Below, one piece after another: positions 16,685 through 26,821 of a DNA stretch of 64,000 nucleotides. The notes under the pieces were generated by a model that saw nothing but the letters and a program-made list of their open reading frames with translations, did not search any database and had not been told where the DNA came from. Numbering within the stretch: the first letter of the stretch is position 1; each line of letters starts with the position of its first letter. The DNA is from CAWBJP01 sp963789165 (GTDB lineage Bacteria; Actinomycetota; Acidimicrobiia; IMCC26256; BP-133), in contig CAWBJP010000007.1 of assembly GCA_963789165.1 (NCBI GenBank), forward strand, positions 496,001 through 560,000. The letters run 5' to 3'. A program made the position numbers and the translations under genes.

Positions 16685-18016
16685 TCAGCAGAACCAGGGT
16701 TCGGTCAGCCGGGGCCGGGCGTCGCCGGCGGCCAGGGGAATGAGATCGGGCGTCAGCGCCCCGCCCCGGCCGGCGGCCTCGTACACCGCGGCCCGGATCC
16801 GACCATAGGTGGCCGCCACCGGCTCGCCGGCGTGGAGGTCGGCCTCCACCAGTTCGACCAGGCGGCGCTGGAGCCGGTCGACGGCGGGGTCGGCCGAGGA
16901 CCAGGACCAACTCAGGCGCTCGGGGTCGTAGGGACCGAGCCGGCCGGCGAGTGTGGGGTCGTCGAGGAGCAGCGAACCCTCGGGCAGCAGGAGGCGGATC
17001 GTGTACTGGACGGGCTCCACGTTGTGGACCAGGTCATGGACGGCCACGAAATCGACCAGGGCGACGACGTCGTCGAGGGAGGTCCAGGGCGTGAAGGGCA
17101 GGAACGACGGCCGGACCTCGATGCCGTGGCGCCGCAGCAGCGCCACCACCTCGGCGGCCTGGGCGGCGGTGTGGCCCTTGTCGAGCCGGGCCAGCAGGGT
17201 GTCGTCGACGCTCTCGAAGGCGCTGATGACGAACAGGCAGCCCGCCCCGGCCAGTTCCGGCCAGAGGTCGGCGTGGTCCAGGATGTGGTCGACCTTGGCC
17301 GTGCAGTCGAAGGTCACCTCCGGGAACCGCTCGTGGAGCCGGCGCACGACCCGCAGGGAGTGCTGGGGGCCGTTGAGGAAGTCCGGGTCGCCGAAGGTGA
17401 TGTGCCGGGCGCCCGCCGCCACCTGCGCCTCGGCGTCGGCCAGGACGACCTCCTCGGGAACGATCCGCAGCCGCCCGTCGTAGATGACGGGCACGGGGCA
17501 GTGGCGGCAGCGGTGGAGGCAGCCGTGGCTGGCCTCCACATAACCGGCCAGCCGCCGTTCGTCCCCGACGGCGAGCTGGGCGTAGCGCTCCAGGGGCGGG
17601 AGGCCCTCCCGACGGGGGGCCCGGAACGGCGAGCGGCCCAGCTCGACTGATGTTCCGGGGACACCCCCGAGCTCATTGGCCCAGGCCACCAGCGCCGGCT
17701 CGTACTCCCCGGCGATGAGCCGGTCGGCGAGGCCGTCCGGCGCCGTGGGTGCGTACAGGCCGTAGAGGCAGATGGGGAGGTCGGAGTGGAGGACCCGGAC
17801 GACCTCGACCCAGCGCTGGGCCAGCCGCATGGCCGTGTGCATCGGCACCGAGACCGCTACCGCCTCGGCCCAGTTCACGGCCTCGAGGTCCCACGCCTCC
17901 ACGGCCAGATCGAGGGTGCGGACGTCGTGGCCGGCGTCGACCAGGGCGGCGGCCGGCGAGGCCAGGTGCAGCGGCTGATGACCCAGTTCGTAGGTGGAAA
18001 CCAGCAGCACCCGCAT
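16685..18016 (-). CDS. B12-binding-type radical SAM protein
   Basis: 443 residues. The N-terminal Rossmann-like cobalamin domain (MRVLLVSTYELGHQPL, about 1-125) lacks a clear DxHxxG motif, so cobalamin may not bind. The radical SAM core starts near 160 with the cluster motif CLHRCRHC (CxxxCxxC), followed by ITFGDPDFLNGP. Such proteins do methylations or rearrangements on unactivated carbons; the substrate is unknown. The next upstream gene, 25 bases away on the same strand, is an ATP-grasp ligase, so the two may share a small-molecule or peptide pathway. ATG 18016 is followed by a clean hydrophobic strand. Confidence 0.85.
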   Translation of the reverse strand: MRVLLVSTYELGHQPLHLASPAAALVDAGHDVRTLDLAVEAWDLEAVNWAEAVAVSVPMHTAMRLAQRWVEVVRVLHSDLPICLYGLYAPTAPDGLADRLIAGEYEPALVAWANELGGVPGTSVELGRSPFRAPRREGLPPLERYAQLAVGDERRLAGYVEASHGCLHRCRHCPVPVIYDGRLRIVPEEVVLADAEAQVAAGARHITFGDPDFLNGPQHSLRVVRRLHERFPEVTFDCTAKVDHILDHADLWPELAGAGCLFVISAFESVDDTLLARLDKGHTAAQAAEVVALLRRHGIEVRPSFLPFTPWTSLDDVVALVDFVAVHDLVHNVEPVQYTIRLLLPEGSLLLDDPTLAGRLGPYDPERLSWSWSSADPAVDRLQRRLVELVEADLHAGEPVAATYGRIRAAVYEAAGRGGALTPDLIPLAAGDARPRLTEPWFC

Positions 18017-18041
18017 GCCATCAATCTATGCGGGGCCCCGC

Positions 18042-19264
18042 TCAGGCCGGATCGACGACCACCTCGAGGCAGGCGTGGGCGGCACGCAGGGCGGCCTCCA
18101 CGGCCTCGGGGGTGGCGGCCCGGGCGAAGAGAAAGCCGAGGTAGCGGTCGCCCTCGGGCAGGGGTCGGACCGGGCGCCCGGGGAGGATCGAAATCTCGAG
18201 GCCGGCCACCCCGGGTACCGCCCGGGCCGCCTCTTGGCCCCGGACCCCGACCAGCGTGCCGGCCGTGGGGATGGGCAGCATCATCACGCCGGAGGCGGCC
18301 GCCTCCCGGACCGGGTCGAGGGGGAAGCCCAGGGCGTGGCGGAGGATGAGCTCCTCCAGGCTGACCCCCGCCCCGAAGCGCAGGGCCCGGGAGCACAGCC
18401 CGCCGATGGAACGGGCCGCCACCTCGAGGATCCAGGGCTGGCCCTGGGCGTCGATGCGCAACTCTCCGTGGACCGGTCCCTCGACCAGGCCGATGGCGGC
18501 GGCGGCGCCGGCCACCGCCCCGACCACCCGGTCCTGGGTGGCGTCCGGCAGGCGGGACGGGGTGACGTAGAGGGTCTCCTCGAAGTACGGGCCGGTGAGG
18601 GGGTCGGGTTTGTCGAAGACGGCCAGGACCTCGAGCCGTCCCCCCCGGAGCAGAGCCTCCACCGCCACCTCGGTCCCCTCGACGTAGCGCTCCACCACCA
18701 GGGGCGCGTCACCGGCCCCGGTCGCCTCGGCCACGATGGCCCGCACCCTCTCCCCGGCAACGGCCGCCTGAGCAGGGTCGTCGACCCGGATGACACCCCG
18801 GCTGGCGGAGAGCGATACGGGTTTGACGACGCACGGAAAGCCGACCTCGGCCGCGGCGGCAACCACATCCCCGCCGGGTGGGGACGATCACGAAGCTCGG
18901 CTGGCGCACGGTGCCGGCGGCGGCCAGCGCCGTGCGCATGGCGGCCTTGTCCCGGGTGGCGGCCACCGCCTCCGGCGGATTGTGGGCCAGGCCGAGGCGG
19001 GCGGCAGCCAGGGCACCCACCAGCACGCCCTGGTCGTCGACGGCGACCACCGCGTCCAGCGGGTGGCGGCCGGCGGCCTCCACCACGGTGGCGGCGGCCG
19101 CCTCGGGGTCGGCCAGGTCGAGGACGAGCGCCCGGTCCCCCATGTCGATGGTCTGGGCCACATCCGAGGCCACCACCACCTCGGCGCCCGAGGCGGGCGG
19201 CGGCGGCCAGAAAGTCCGGGGCCCGGTAGGTGGCGGAGGGCAGCAGGATGAGGACGCGGGCCAC
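18042..19264 (-). CDS. ATP-grasp ligase, two frameshifts
   Basis: Three consecutive frames give one protein of about 407 residues: a pre-ATP-grasp Rossmann start (RVLILLPSATYRAPDFLAAA), a central part (DRALVLDLADP, VAVDDQGVLVG, ATRDKAAMRTAL), and the ATP-grasp core (FPCVVKPVSLSASRGVIRV, VVERYVEGTEVAVEALL, HGELRIDAQGQPWILEVAA). The switches fall at G/C runs near 19187-19189 and 18869-18872; each is explained by one extra base. The family ligates carboxylates to amines using ATP, as in biotin carboxylase or L-amino-acid ligases. Start taken as GTG 19264. Either a pseudogene or two sequencing errors; it lies 25 bases upstream of the radical SAM gene. Confidence 0.75.
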
Positions 19265-19283
19265 GGCGGTATCATGGCCGGTC

Positions 19284-19931
19284 ATGAGCGCCGAATCGGA
19301 CCCCATCCTCACCGTCACCGAGGTCGCCCGCCAGAAAGTGCTGCGTGTCCGGGCTGCCGAAGCCGATCCGGACAAGCTCGCGCTCTGGCTCGAGGTCAGC
19401 GGTGTCGCCAACGGCAAGTACCGCTACGACATGTACTTCCAGCCCGCCGATTACGCCGGTCCCACCGACGCCGTCCAGGTCCACGACGACCTCTCGGTGG
19501 TCATCCCCGCCTTCTCCATCGACAAGGTGCGGGGTGCGACACTCGACGTGGCCGGTGATCCGGTCGACGGCGGCCTCGTCCTCGACAACCCCAACAGCCC
19601 CAGCCCGGCGGTGGCCTCTCCGGGGGCGCCCGCACCGCCTCCGGTCGACCTCACGGGCGACGTCCCCCAGCGGGTGATCCAGGTGCTCGACAGCCAGATC
19701 AACCCGTCCATCGCCGCCCACGGCGGACACGCCCAACTGGTGGCCGTGGAGGGCGACACCGCCTACCTGCGCCTCTCCGGCGGCTGTCAGGGCTGCGGGA
19801 TGGCGTCGGTCACGTTGAGCCAGGGGATCGAGGTGCTCCTGAAGGAGAGCGTCCCCGAGATCCTGCGGGTGGTCGACGTCACCGACCACGCCAGCGGCAC
19901 CAACCCCTACTTCGAGCAGGCCAAGAAGTAA
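19284..19931 (+). CDS. NfuA/NifU-like iron-sulfur carrier
   Basis: 215 residues. The N-terminal half resembles the A-type (IscA/HesB) fold but without its cysteines, as in NfuA. The C-terminal half is a NifU domain with the cluster motif GGCQGCGMA (CxxC). A Pro/Ala-rich linker (about 112-132) joins them. It carries 4Fe-4S clusters to client proteins such as the radical SAM enzyme and WhiB in this window. ATG 19284 is divergent from the ATP-grasp gene with only 19 bases between the starts, so promoters must overlap coding DNA. Confidence 0.9.
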   Translation: MSAESDPILTVTEVARQKVLRVRAAEADPDKLALWLEVSGVANGKYRYDMYFQPADYAGPTDAVQVHDDLSVVIPAFSIDKVRGATLDVAGDPVDGGLVLDNPNSPSPAVASPGAPAPPPVDLTGDVPQRVIQVLDSQINPSIAAHGGHAQLVAVEGDTAYLRLSGGCQGCGMASVTLSQGIEVLLKESVPEILRVVDVTDHASGTNPYFEQAKK

Positions 19932-19937
19932 CCGGCC

Positions 19938-22900
19938 CTACTTCGGCTCGGGCCTCCGCCGTCTCATCAGGAGCCAAAGCCCCCGGAGCGCAAGGAAGAA
20001 AGCCGCTCCGACGGCCAACGGCAGGGTCTGGGGCCCTGTCCTGGGGAGTTCCTCGGGACCGGCCGGGAGGACTGGAGCCGGCCCGTCTGATCGGGGCTTG
20101 TGGTCATCGGAGCCGGGCGGGGCGAAGCCGTCCTGGGTCGTCCCGGCGACGCCACCTGCCGGCTCGCCGTCGGATCGGGTGGCGCCGAGGTCACCGGGCG
20201 GCTCCGGGTCGCCGAAGGGCGTCTCGAAGTCGAACACCGGGTCTCCGGGGTCGTCGTCGTATCCACCACCGCCGTCATCGTCCGAGAGCGTGAATCGGCA
20301 GGTCACGGGGTCCCCGCCGGTGACCTGGAAGATGACCCGCCGGAGAACCAGGTCGACGTCGACGGTTGCCGAGCCACAGGTGATGGCGTCCAGCACCGTT
20401 CCTGGTTCGGAGCTGGTCATGGTGAGGGCGTAGGCACCGGTGGGGAGATCCTCGAAGGTGCGGGACTCACCCGGGTCCAGCGAGAAGCTGGCGTCGAATG
20501 GTCCGTCCAGCACGAAGTCGGGGTCACCGCCCACCACGCTCACTGTGAGCCGGCCCTGAGGCGACGGTGCCGATTCGACCGTCGTGGTGTTCGTAGCGGT
20601 GTTGTTGTTGGGAAAGGGGTCAGGTTCAACGGCAGTGACGGTCGCTGTGTTGGTGATCGGGCCGGCGGCGCCGGGACGCACCCGCAGCGAGATGGTGGCG
20701 GTGGCCCCTTCGGCCATTGGCCCGAGTTCGCAGGTCGTGCTCTGGCAGGTCCCCTGGCTGGCGGTGGCCGAGAGCAGGGTGACCCCGGCGGGCAGCGTGT
20801 CGGTCACCACGACGTCGGTGGCGTCGCTCGGGCCGTGGTTGGTGACCGTCAGGGTGTAGGTGAGCGTCTCGCCCACCGCCACCGGCTCGTCGGCCGACTT
20901 CGTGACCTCGAGGTCCGCTTCGATGCAGGGTGCTTCGCCGATGAACGTGGCCCCGGTCAAGGCGATGCTGTAGTCACCAAGTGAGAACCCCTCGCCCGAC
21001 CAGCTCGACAGAGGGCCGGCATCCGGGATCGGCGCCTCGATCGCGCCGAAGTCTCCTGGGAAGATCGGGGCGCCCTGGGCGTCGAGAGGGTCGTTGTTGA
21101 AACTGGAGATCGCCAGCAGGTGCGGTCCGGGGCTGAAGACGAGGGAGTCACCGTTGGTGTACGTCGGGCCCGCGATGTGGGAATCCAACTCGTTTGAATC
21201 AGCGTCTTCATCGTTGGCCGCAATGCCGCGGCCGGCGTCATCGAAAAGGAACAGCTGGGTATTGAAATTGAAGGGGTCTTGCGGCGTCGCCGCCGAGAAC
21301 GTGTCTCCGGTGACACAGATCCGGTACAGATCCACGTCCTTCGGGCCGCCGAGCCTTCCGGAGATGGACGTCAGCGGCCCGCGGCCCGTCAGGGCCCGTC
21401 CCGGAGGCAGGTCCGGCGCCTCGTCGGTGGTGTCGCGCGGAACCACCGTCGTCAGAAGAGTGGCGGTGTTGTCGGACGGGTCGTCCCCGGGGAAGTCGAC
21501 GACGATCTCAGCTGAGGCGGTAAGCGTCCCGGCCTCGTCCGGGACGGCAACGACCTCGAGTTGGTAGACCTCCTGGCTGGGCAGAGCCGGGAAATCACAG
21601 GAGAGCGTCAGGCCCACCAGGATGCATGCCGGATCCGACACCGAGAACGGCTCGAGCGGCAGCGACACGACGAGCTTGCCGGCCGGCGTGGGCTCGAAGC
21701 CGAAGTTGCTGACCCCCAGCGTATATATGATCGCCTCGCCGGCCGGGACCGGTTCCGGCAGAGCGAAGAGGGATACCCCCAGCGCTCTGGGAGCGAGGAC
21801 CGTGGTCTCTTCTGAGACGAAGTTGTCGCTCGGGTCGTCGCCGGGGAAGTCAACCAACAGGTCTGCCGACGCTGAGATGGTCCCGATCTGGCCCGGCACC
21901 GTGGTGACATCGACCGCATAGCTCTCCCCGGCGGCGAGGTTGGCGACATCGCAGAAGACGAAGGTGGAGGAGAACCCGCAGTTCGGGTCCGAGATCATCG
22001 TGGGGACGGAGGGCAGCGTGACGATCACGAAGCTCGGCGACGCGCCGGGCCCGTGGCTATCGACGCGCACGTGGTAGGTGACCGGTGCACCGACGCCGAC
22101 GGGGTCCGGCTCATCAGTGAGAGAGACGGACAGCGAGGGCGGCAGGATCACCAAGGTCTCCACCGTGGCGATGTTGTCGGACGCGTCCTCCTGAGGGATG
22201 TCGAAGTCGATCTCGGCGGTCGCTGAGATCGTTCCGACTTCAGTGGGAACGACGGTGACTTCGAGCTCGAAGCTCTGGCCGGCGGCCAGGTCGGGGAGGT
22301 CGCACGACACGGTGGATGGGCCCTGATCGCAGGCGATATCGGACACCGAGGCCGGTTCCCCGGGGAGCGTCACCGTCAACGAGCCGCTCGAGGCGGTCCG
22401 CGGTCCCTCGTTGTGGACGACCACCCCGTAGCTCACGGTGTCCCCGAGCAGAACCGGGTCGGGGTGGTCGAACATCTCCACCGAGACCGAGGCGGGAGAG
22501 ATGACCGTCGTCTGTGCCGAGGCGAGGTTGTCGGAGGGATCGTCCCCAGGAGCCGCGATGGCGATTGTGGCCGAGGCGGAGATCACTCCCACGTCGGTCG
22601 GAACGACGGTGATCTCCACCTCGTAGCTCCCGCCGGGACCCAGGGGCGGCACCGGGCAAACGACGTCGGTGCCGGCCGGCGCACACGCCGGATCCGACAC
22701 GGAGACCGGCCCGAGAGGCAGCGCCACCGACAGGGTTCCAGCCGGGCTGGGCTCAGGTCCGCGGTTCTGCACACCGGCCACGTAGAGCAGGGGGTCCCCC
22801 AGGACGGCGGGGTCGGGACCATCGGAGAGGAACACGGAGGTGCCGACGGGCGACGGAAGCTTGAAGAACAGCAGAACGTCGGGGTCGACGAAGTCGAGGA

Positions 22901-25022
22901 CGACGAGGTCGAGGTCGCCGTCTCCGTCCAGGTCGCCGGAGGCGACCCGGAACGGAAGCGTGCCCGCCGGGAACTCGTCCGGCGCCCGGAAACGGCCGTG
23001 ACCGTCTCCCAGTCGGACGCCGAGGACACCGCCAATCGTCACCAGATCGAGCCGCTCGTCCCCGTCGACGTCCACGAGCAGCGGCTGGAAGATGGACCCG
23101 AGGGCCTGGGGAATCGACGTGGGGAAAGAACCGTGGCCGTCGTTGAGGAAGACCTCGCTGACCGGATCGGCACCGGCCAGCACGTCGGGAAACCCGTCGC
23201 CGTTGAGATCGCCGAGCGTGGTTTCCAGGGTGACGATGGTGCTGCCAAAGTCTGCCGGCGCCCCGAACGTGCCCGTCCCGTCGTTGAGGTTGATCGAGAT
23301 GCCGCCGGCGGGGTTCGGCGTGACGATGTCCACATCACCGTCGGCATCAACGTCGGCGAGGTCGAGGTCACGGCCTTCGCGGACCGTCGGGATCGGCTCA
23401 GCGGCGCCAAAGGTGCCATCGCCCTGATTCCGCAGGACGTGGGCCGGGCCGCCGTTGCACTCGAAGAAGGCGAGGTCGGCGTCGCCGTCAGCGTCCAGGT
23501 CGGCGGCTTCGTCCGCCAGGTCGTCGCACCCCGACTCCGAGACGGAGTACACGCCGAGGGAGGGCGAGAACGTGGCGTCCCCCTGGTTGAGGGCGATGTG
23601 GAGGGGCGCAAAGGACTGCTTGAGGGCGAGATCGAGATCGCCGTCGCCGTCGAGGTCGGCGGCGACGACGTCGGGCTGAAGGAGGCCCGTCGGGAACAGC
23701 GAGGCCAGGGTCATCCCGCCGGCGCCGTTGTTGGTGAGGACCTGTACGTCGCCGGTCTGCTTGACCACCGCCAGGTCGAGATCGCCGTCGCCGTCCAGGT
23801 CCCCGACAGCGACGTCCTGGGGCGCGTGGTTCACGCCTCCGATCACCGTGACCGGGCCGAAGGCGCCGCTCCCGTCGTTGCGGAAGACCGACATGGAGCC
23901 CGGATCCGAGAAGTTCGTCGTCACGATGTCGCTGTCCCCGTCGCCGTCGATGTCCGGCGAGGCGATGTTGAACGCTCCGGCGCCGGCGTCCATCGTGAAA
24001 TCGGTGATGAAATCGTCGATCAGAAAGACCGTGACGCTCTTGTCGATCTCGTTCGAGACGGCCAGATCCACGCGTCCGTCGCCGTTGAAGTCGGCGGTGG
24101 TCGCCGCCGATGATCCGGCGGCTGTGGGGAGATTGAAGGCGAACTCGAAGTTGCCGGAGCCGTCGTTGAGCAGCAGCGAGACATTGGCGGACTCGTAGTT
24201 CGGCACCCACAGATCGATGTCGCCATCGTTCTCGTAGTCCGCCGCCGTCACGTTGTACGGCAGGGTTCCTGCAGCCACCTGGTCGACGAGCATGAACCCG
24301 GCATCGCCGTCGTTCAGCAGCACCGACACCTGGTCCGGGCCTTCTCCGGCCATGGCGACGTCGACGTCGCCGTCGCCGTCGAAGTCGGCGGCGTCGATGT
24401 TGTTCTGCAGACCGTCGAGCGGCAGGAAGGAGGCTGCTCCGAAGACGCCCGTCCCGTCGTTGCGCAACACCGCCAGCCCGGCGGTGGTGGAGGCGGCGGC
24501 GTCGATGTCGCCGTCCCCGTCGAAGTCGTGTGCCACCGTCCCGCTCGAGCTGGCGGGGAGGGACGAGACGTCGACGTCGAAGCTCCCGGCACCGTCACCG
24601 AGCAGGACGAACAGACCGCTCTTCGCGCCTCCGCCCACGAGGTCGTCGTGCCCGTCGCCGTCGAGGTCGGCCAACGCCAACTCGTTCGGGTCGCCGTCGG
24701 GCATCTGGAGCGTGACGACCTCCTCGAAGTTGCCCGACCCGTCGTTGGGGAGGGTCAAGAGCTGGTTGGTGCCGATGCTGGACGTGACGAGGTCGAGATC
24801 GCCGTCTTCGTCCACGTCGGGGTTGGCCAGCGACACCAGACGGGACCCCACGCGCGGCGGTCCCAGCCGAACCGGCACAGCGGGGGCGAAGGCGGCCGCC
24901 GGGTCGGCGCCGGCCGGGGTGGCCGGCCCTACGGTGACGAGTCCCGCGGCCGCCACGGCGGCCGCGAGGGCGGCCCGGGCCAGGCGCCGATAGCGCGAGA
25001 GGTTGCCGGCAGACGTGTCCAT
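19938..25022 (-). CDS. 1694-residue FG-GAP/DUF11 surface protein with sortase signal
   Basis: A signal peptide (about 1-40) leads into a long FG-GAP/VCBS region (about 45-730) with at least 14 copies of Asp-rich calcium loops such as DLDGDGDLDLA, predicted to form one or two beta-propellers. Next come several DUF11/CARDB-type beta modules (about 735-1190; VSDPAC and PGDDPSDN recur), a PPC-like module (about 1200-1330), another DUF11 repeat (VTNHGPSDATDVVVTDTLPAG) and a Gly/Asp-rich spacer. The end is a sorting signal: LPRTG at 1659-1663, a hydrophobic stretch and RRRRPEPK. It should be covalently linked to the wall by a sortase, which is not in the window. Adhesion is a guess. Confidence 0.92.
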   Translation of the reverse strand: MDTSAGNLSRYRRLARAALAAAVAAAGLVTVGPATPAGADPAAAFAPAVPVRLGPPRVGSRLVSLANPDVDEDGDLDLVTSSIGTNQLLTLPNDGSGNFEEVVTLQMPDGDPNELALADLDGDGHDDLVGGGAKSGLFVLLGDGAGSFDVDVSSLPASSSGTVAHDFDGDGDIDAAASTTAGLAVLRNDGTGVFGAASFLPLDGLQNNIDAADFDGDGDVDVAMAGEGPDQVSVLLNDGDAGFMLVDQVAAGTLPYNVTAADYENDGDIDLWVPNYESANVSLLLNDGSGNFEFAFNLPTAAGSSAATTADFNGDGRVDLAVSNEIDKSVTVFLIDDFITDFTMDAGAGAFNIASPDIDGDGDSDIVTTNFSDPGSMSVFRNDGSGAFGPVTVIGGVNHAPQDVAVGDLDGDGDLDLAVVKQTGDVQVLTNNGAGGMTLASLFPTGLLQPDVVAADLDGDGDLDLALKQSFAPLHIALNQGDATFSPSLGVYSVSESGCDDLADEAADLDADGDADLAFFECNGGPAHVLRNQGDGTFGAAEPIPTVREGRDLDLADVDADGDVDIVTPNPAGGISINLNDGTGTFGAPADFGSTIVTLETTLGDLNGDGFPDVLAGADPVSEVFLNDGHGSFPTSIPQALGSIFQPLLVDVDGDERLDLVTIGGVLGVRLGDGHGRFRAPDEFPAGTLPFRVASGDLDGDGDLDLVVLDFVDPDVLLFFKLPSPVGTSVFLSDGPDPAVLGDPLLYVAGVQNRGPEPSPAGTLSVALPLGPVSVSDPACAPAGTDVVCPVPPLGPGGSYEVEITVVPTDVGVISASATIAIAAPGDDPSDNLASAQTTVISPASVSVEMFDHPDPVLLGDTVSYGVVVHNEGPRTASSGSLTVTLPGEPASVSDIACDQGPSTVSCDLPDLAAGQSFELEVTVVPTEVGTISATAEIDFDIPQEDASDNIATVETLVILPPSLSVSLTDEPDPVGVGAPVTYHVRVDSHGPGASPSFVIVTLPSVPTMISDPNCGFSSTFVFCDVANLAAGESYAVDVTTVPGQIGTISASADLLVDFPGDDPSDNFVSEETTVLAPRALGVSLFALPEPVPAGEAIIYTLGVSNFGFEPTPAGKLVVSLPLEPFSVSDPACILVGLTLSCDFPALPSQEVYQLEVVAVPDEAGTLTASAEIVVDFPGDDPSDNTATLLTTVVPRDTTDEAPDLPPGRALTGRGPLTSISGRLGGPKDVDLYRICVTGDTFSAATPQDPFNFNTQLFLFDDAGRGIAANDEDADSNELDSHIAGPTYTNGDSLVFSPGPHLLAISSFNNDPLDAQGAPIFPGDFGAIEAPIPDAGPLSSWSGEGFSLGDYSIALTGATFIGEAPCIEADLEVTKSADEPVAVGETLTYTLTVTNHGPSDATDVVVTDTLPAGVTLLSATASQGTCQSTTCELGPMAEGATATISLRVRPGAAGPITNTATVTAVEPDPFPNNNTATNTTTVESAPSPQGRLTVSVVGGDPDFVLDGPFDASFSLDPGESRTFEDLPTGAYALTMTSSEPGTVLDAITCGSATVDVDLVLRRVIFQVTGGDPVTCRFTLSDDDGGGGYDDDPGDPVFDFETPFGDPEPPGDLGATRSDGEPAGGVAGTTQDGFAPPGSDDHKPRSDGPAPVLPAGPEELPRTGPQTLPLAVGAAFFLALRGLWLLMRRRRPEPK

Positions 25023-25122
25023 CGCCAGCGAGTTCTGCCCCCGGGGGCGGATACCTCGGCTCCCGAGAGATCAGGCGGAAGGTCTGCGCCGACCATCCGC
25101 TTTGGTACGGCTAGTACTTCTC

Positions 25123-25544
25123 CTAGCTGGGCGGTTCGCGGCGATTGACGATGAACGTTCCGGTGGCGTGGGCCACGTCGGTGCCGTCGTCGGCGGATCG
25201 GAGCCAGGCCTGGGCGAACCCGACCCGGCGCGCCCACCCGGATGACCTCGCCCCGGACACTGAGGGGATCCCCGCCGGCCGCCGCCCGCAGGTTGATGAC
25301 CTTCATCTCCAGGGTGGCCACCCGGTCGCCCCGGTCGAGTGCGGCGAGGAGGGCGAAGTTCATGGCGGCGTCGAGGAGCACGGCCTGCACGCCGGCCTGG
25401 ACCGTTCCGGCCGGGTTGCAGGCGTCGGGGGTCGGGGTCCCAGGTGGCCTCCGCCCAGCCCTCGCCGTAGGAGGTGAAGGAGGCGCCCAGGTGGGCGATG
25501 AGGGGCATGCCGCCGTCCCCCAGCCAGCGCTCCATGTCCCGCAC
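25123..25544 (-). CDS. PaaI-type hotdog thioesterase, two frameshifts
   Basis: Three frames combine into about 139 residues: MPLIAHLGASFTSYGEGWAE, then GVQAVLLDAAMNFALLAAL with TLEMKVINLRAA, then VGFAQAWLRSADDGTDVAHA ending REPPS and TAG. This is the PaaI/YdiI hotdog fold, which hydrolyses acyl-CoA. The switches are at a four-base run 25434-25437 (GGGG on the plus strand) and near 25222-25232, each one extra base. GTG 25544 is the longest start, ATG 25535 an alternative. It is divergent from the thiolase gene, suggesting a shared acyl-CoA role. Pseudogene or sequencing error. Confidence 0.75.
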
Positions 25545-25609
25545 GGCGGGGGACGCTACTAAACTTGACCACCTGGTCTAGTACGAGCAGCACGAGCAGA
25601 GGAGTGCGC

Positions 25610-26770
25610 ATGCCCACCGCCGTCATCGTCGACGCCGTCCGGACGGCCGTGGGCCGCCGGAACGGCCAGCTGAAGGACTGGCATCCGGTTGACCTGGCCG
25701 CCGAAACCCTCAAAGCCCTGGTGGCCCGCAACGACCTCGACCCCGCCCTCATCGAGGACGTGATCATGGGGTGCGTCATGCAGGTGGGCGAGCAGAGCCT
25801 CAACGTCGCCCGCAACGCCGCCCTGGCCGCCGGCTTCCCCGAAACCGTGGTCGGCACCACTGTCGACCGCCAGTGCGGCTCCTCCCAGCAGGCCGCCCAC
25901 TTCGCGGCCCAGTCGGTCATCGCCGGCGCCAACGACATCGTCATCGCCGCCGGGGTGGAGGTCATGACCCGGGTGCCGATGGGGGCCTCGGTCCAGAGCG
26001 GCCCCGGCTTCCCCTTCGGTCCCAAGCTCATGGAGCGCTACGCCGCCGTGGGCGGCCTGGTGCCCCAGGGCATCTCGGCCGAGCTGATCGCCGACAAGTG
26101 GGACCTCTCCCGGGAGGACCTCGACGCCTTCTCCCTCCAATCCCACCAGCGGGCGGCCCGGGCGATCGAAGAGGGCCGGTTCGAGAACGAGATCCTCCCC
26201 GTGACGGGCGCCGACGGGGGAACCTTCACCCGGGACGAGGGCGTGCGGCCCGACTCGTCGCTGGAGAAGCTGGCCTCGCTCAAGCCGGCCTTCAAGCCCG
26301 ACGGCAAGGTGACGGCGGGCAACTCGTCGCAGATCAGCGACGGCGCCGCCGCTCTGCTCATCATGACGGAGGAGAAGGCCAACGAGCTGGGGCTCCGGGC
26401 CCGGGCCCGTTTCCACTCCTTCGCCCTGGCCGGCGTCGACCCCGTCACCATGCTGACCGGCCCCATCCCGGCCACCGACAAGGTGCTGGACCGGGCCAAG
26501 CTCAAGCTGTCCGACATCGATCTGGTGGAGATCAACGAGGCCTTCGCCTCCGTGGTGCTGGCCTGGGAGAAGGAGCACCATCCGGACATGGCCCGGGTGA
26601 ACGTGAACGGCGGCGCCGTGGCCCTGGGCCACCCGCTCGGGTGCTCGGGGGCCAAGCTCATGACCACGCTGCTCAACGAACTCGAGCGCACCGGTGGGCG
26701 CTACGGCCTCCAGACCATGTGCGAGGGCGGCGGCATGGCCAACGCCACCATCATCGAGCGCCTCGGCTAG
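25610..26770 (+). CDS. Acetyl-CoA acetyltransferase (thiolase)
   Basis: 386 residues. The acyl-accepting cysteine is Cys89 in VDRQCGSSQQA. The C-terminal catalytic pair is in GHPLGCSGAKL (His and Cys), with NEAFASV before it. It performs thiolytic cleavage or Claisen condensation of acyl-CoA, in beta-oxidation or acetoacetyl-CoA formation. ATG 25610 is preceded by AGAGGA (25598-25603). Upstream TTGACC and GGTCTAGTACG around 25565-25584 could belong to a promoter. It is the only enzyme of a fatty-acid cycle in this stretch, so its pathway is open. Confidence 0.93.
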   Translation: MPTAVIVDAVRTAVGRRNGQLKDWHPVDLAAETLKALVARNDLDPALIEDVIMGCVMQVGEQSLNVARNAALAAGFPETVVGTTVDRQCGSSQQAAHFAAQSVIAGANDIVIAAGVEVMTRVPMGASVQSGPGFPFGPKLMERYAAVGGLVPQGISAELIADKWDLSREDLDAFSLQSHQRAARAIEEGRFENEILPVTGADGGTFTRDEGVRPDSSLEKLASLKPAFKPDGKVTAGNSSQISDGAAALLIMTEEKANELGLRARARFHSFALAGVDPVTMLTGPIPATDKVLDRAKLKLSDIDLVEINEAFASVVLAWEKEHHPDMARVNVNGGAVALGHPLGCSGAKLMTTLLNELERTGGRYGLQTMCEGGGMANATIIERLG

Positions 26771-26821
26771 CTAGGACCGGCCGCCGGCGGGGGCGGGCCC
26801 GAGCGTCCCTACACTGAGCCC

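Noticed and set aside
22413..24113. 566-codon ORF opposite the surface protein
   Set aside because: It mirrors the Asp-rich repeats on the minus strand and has no ribosome site or recognisable fold.
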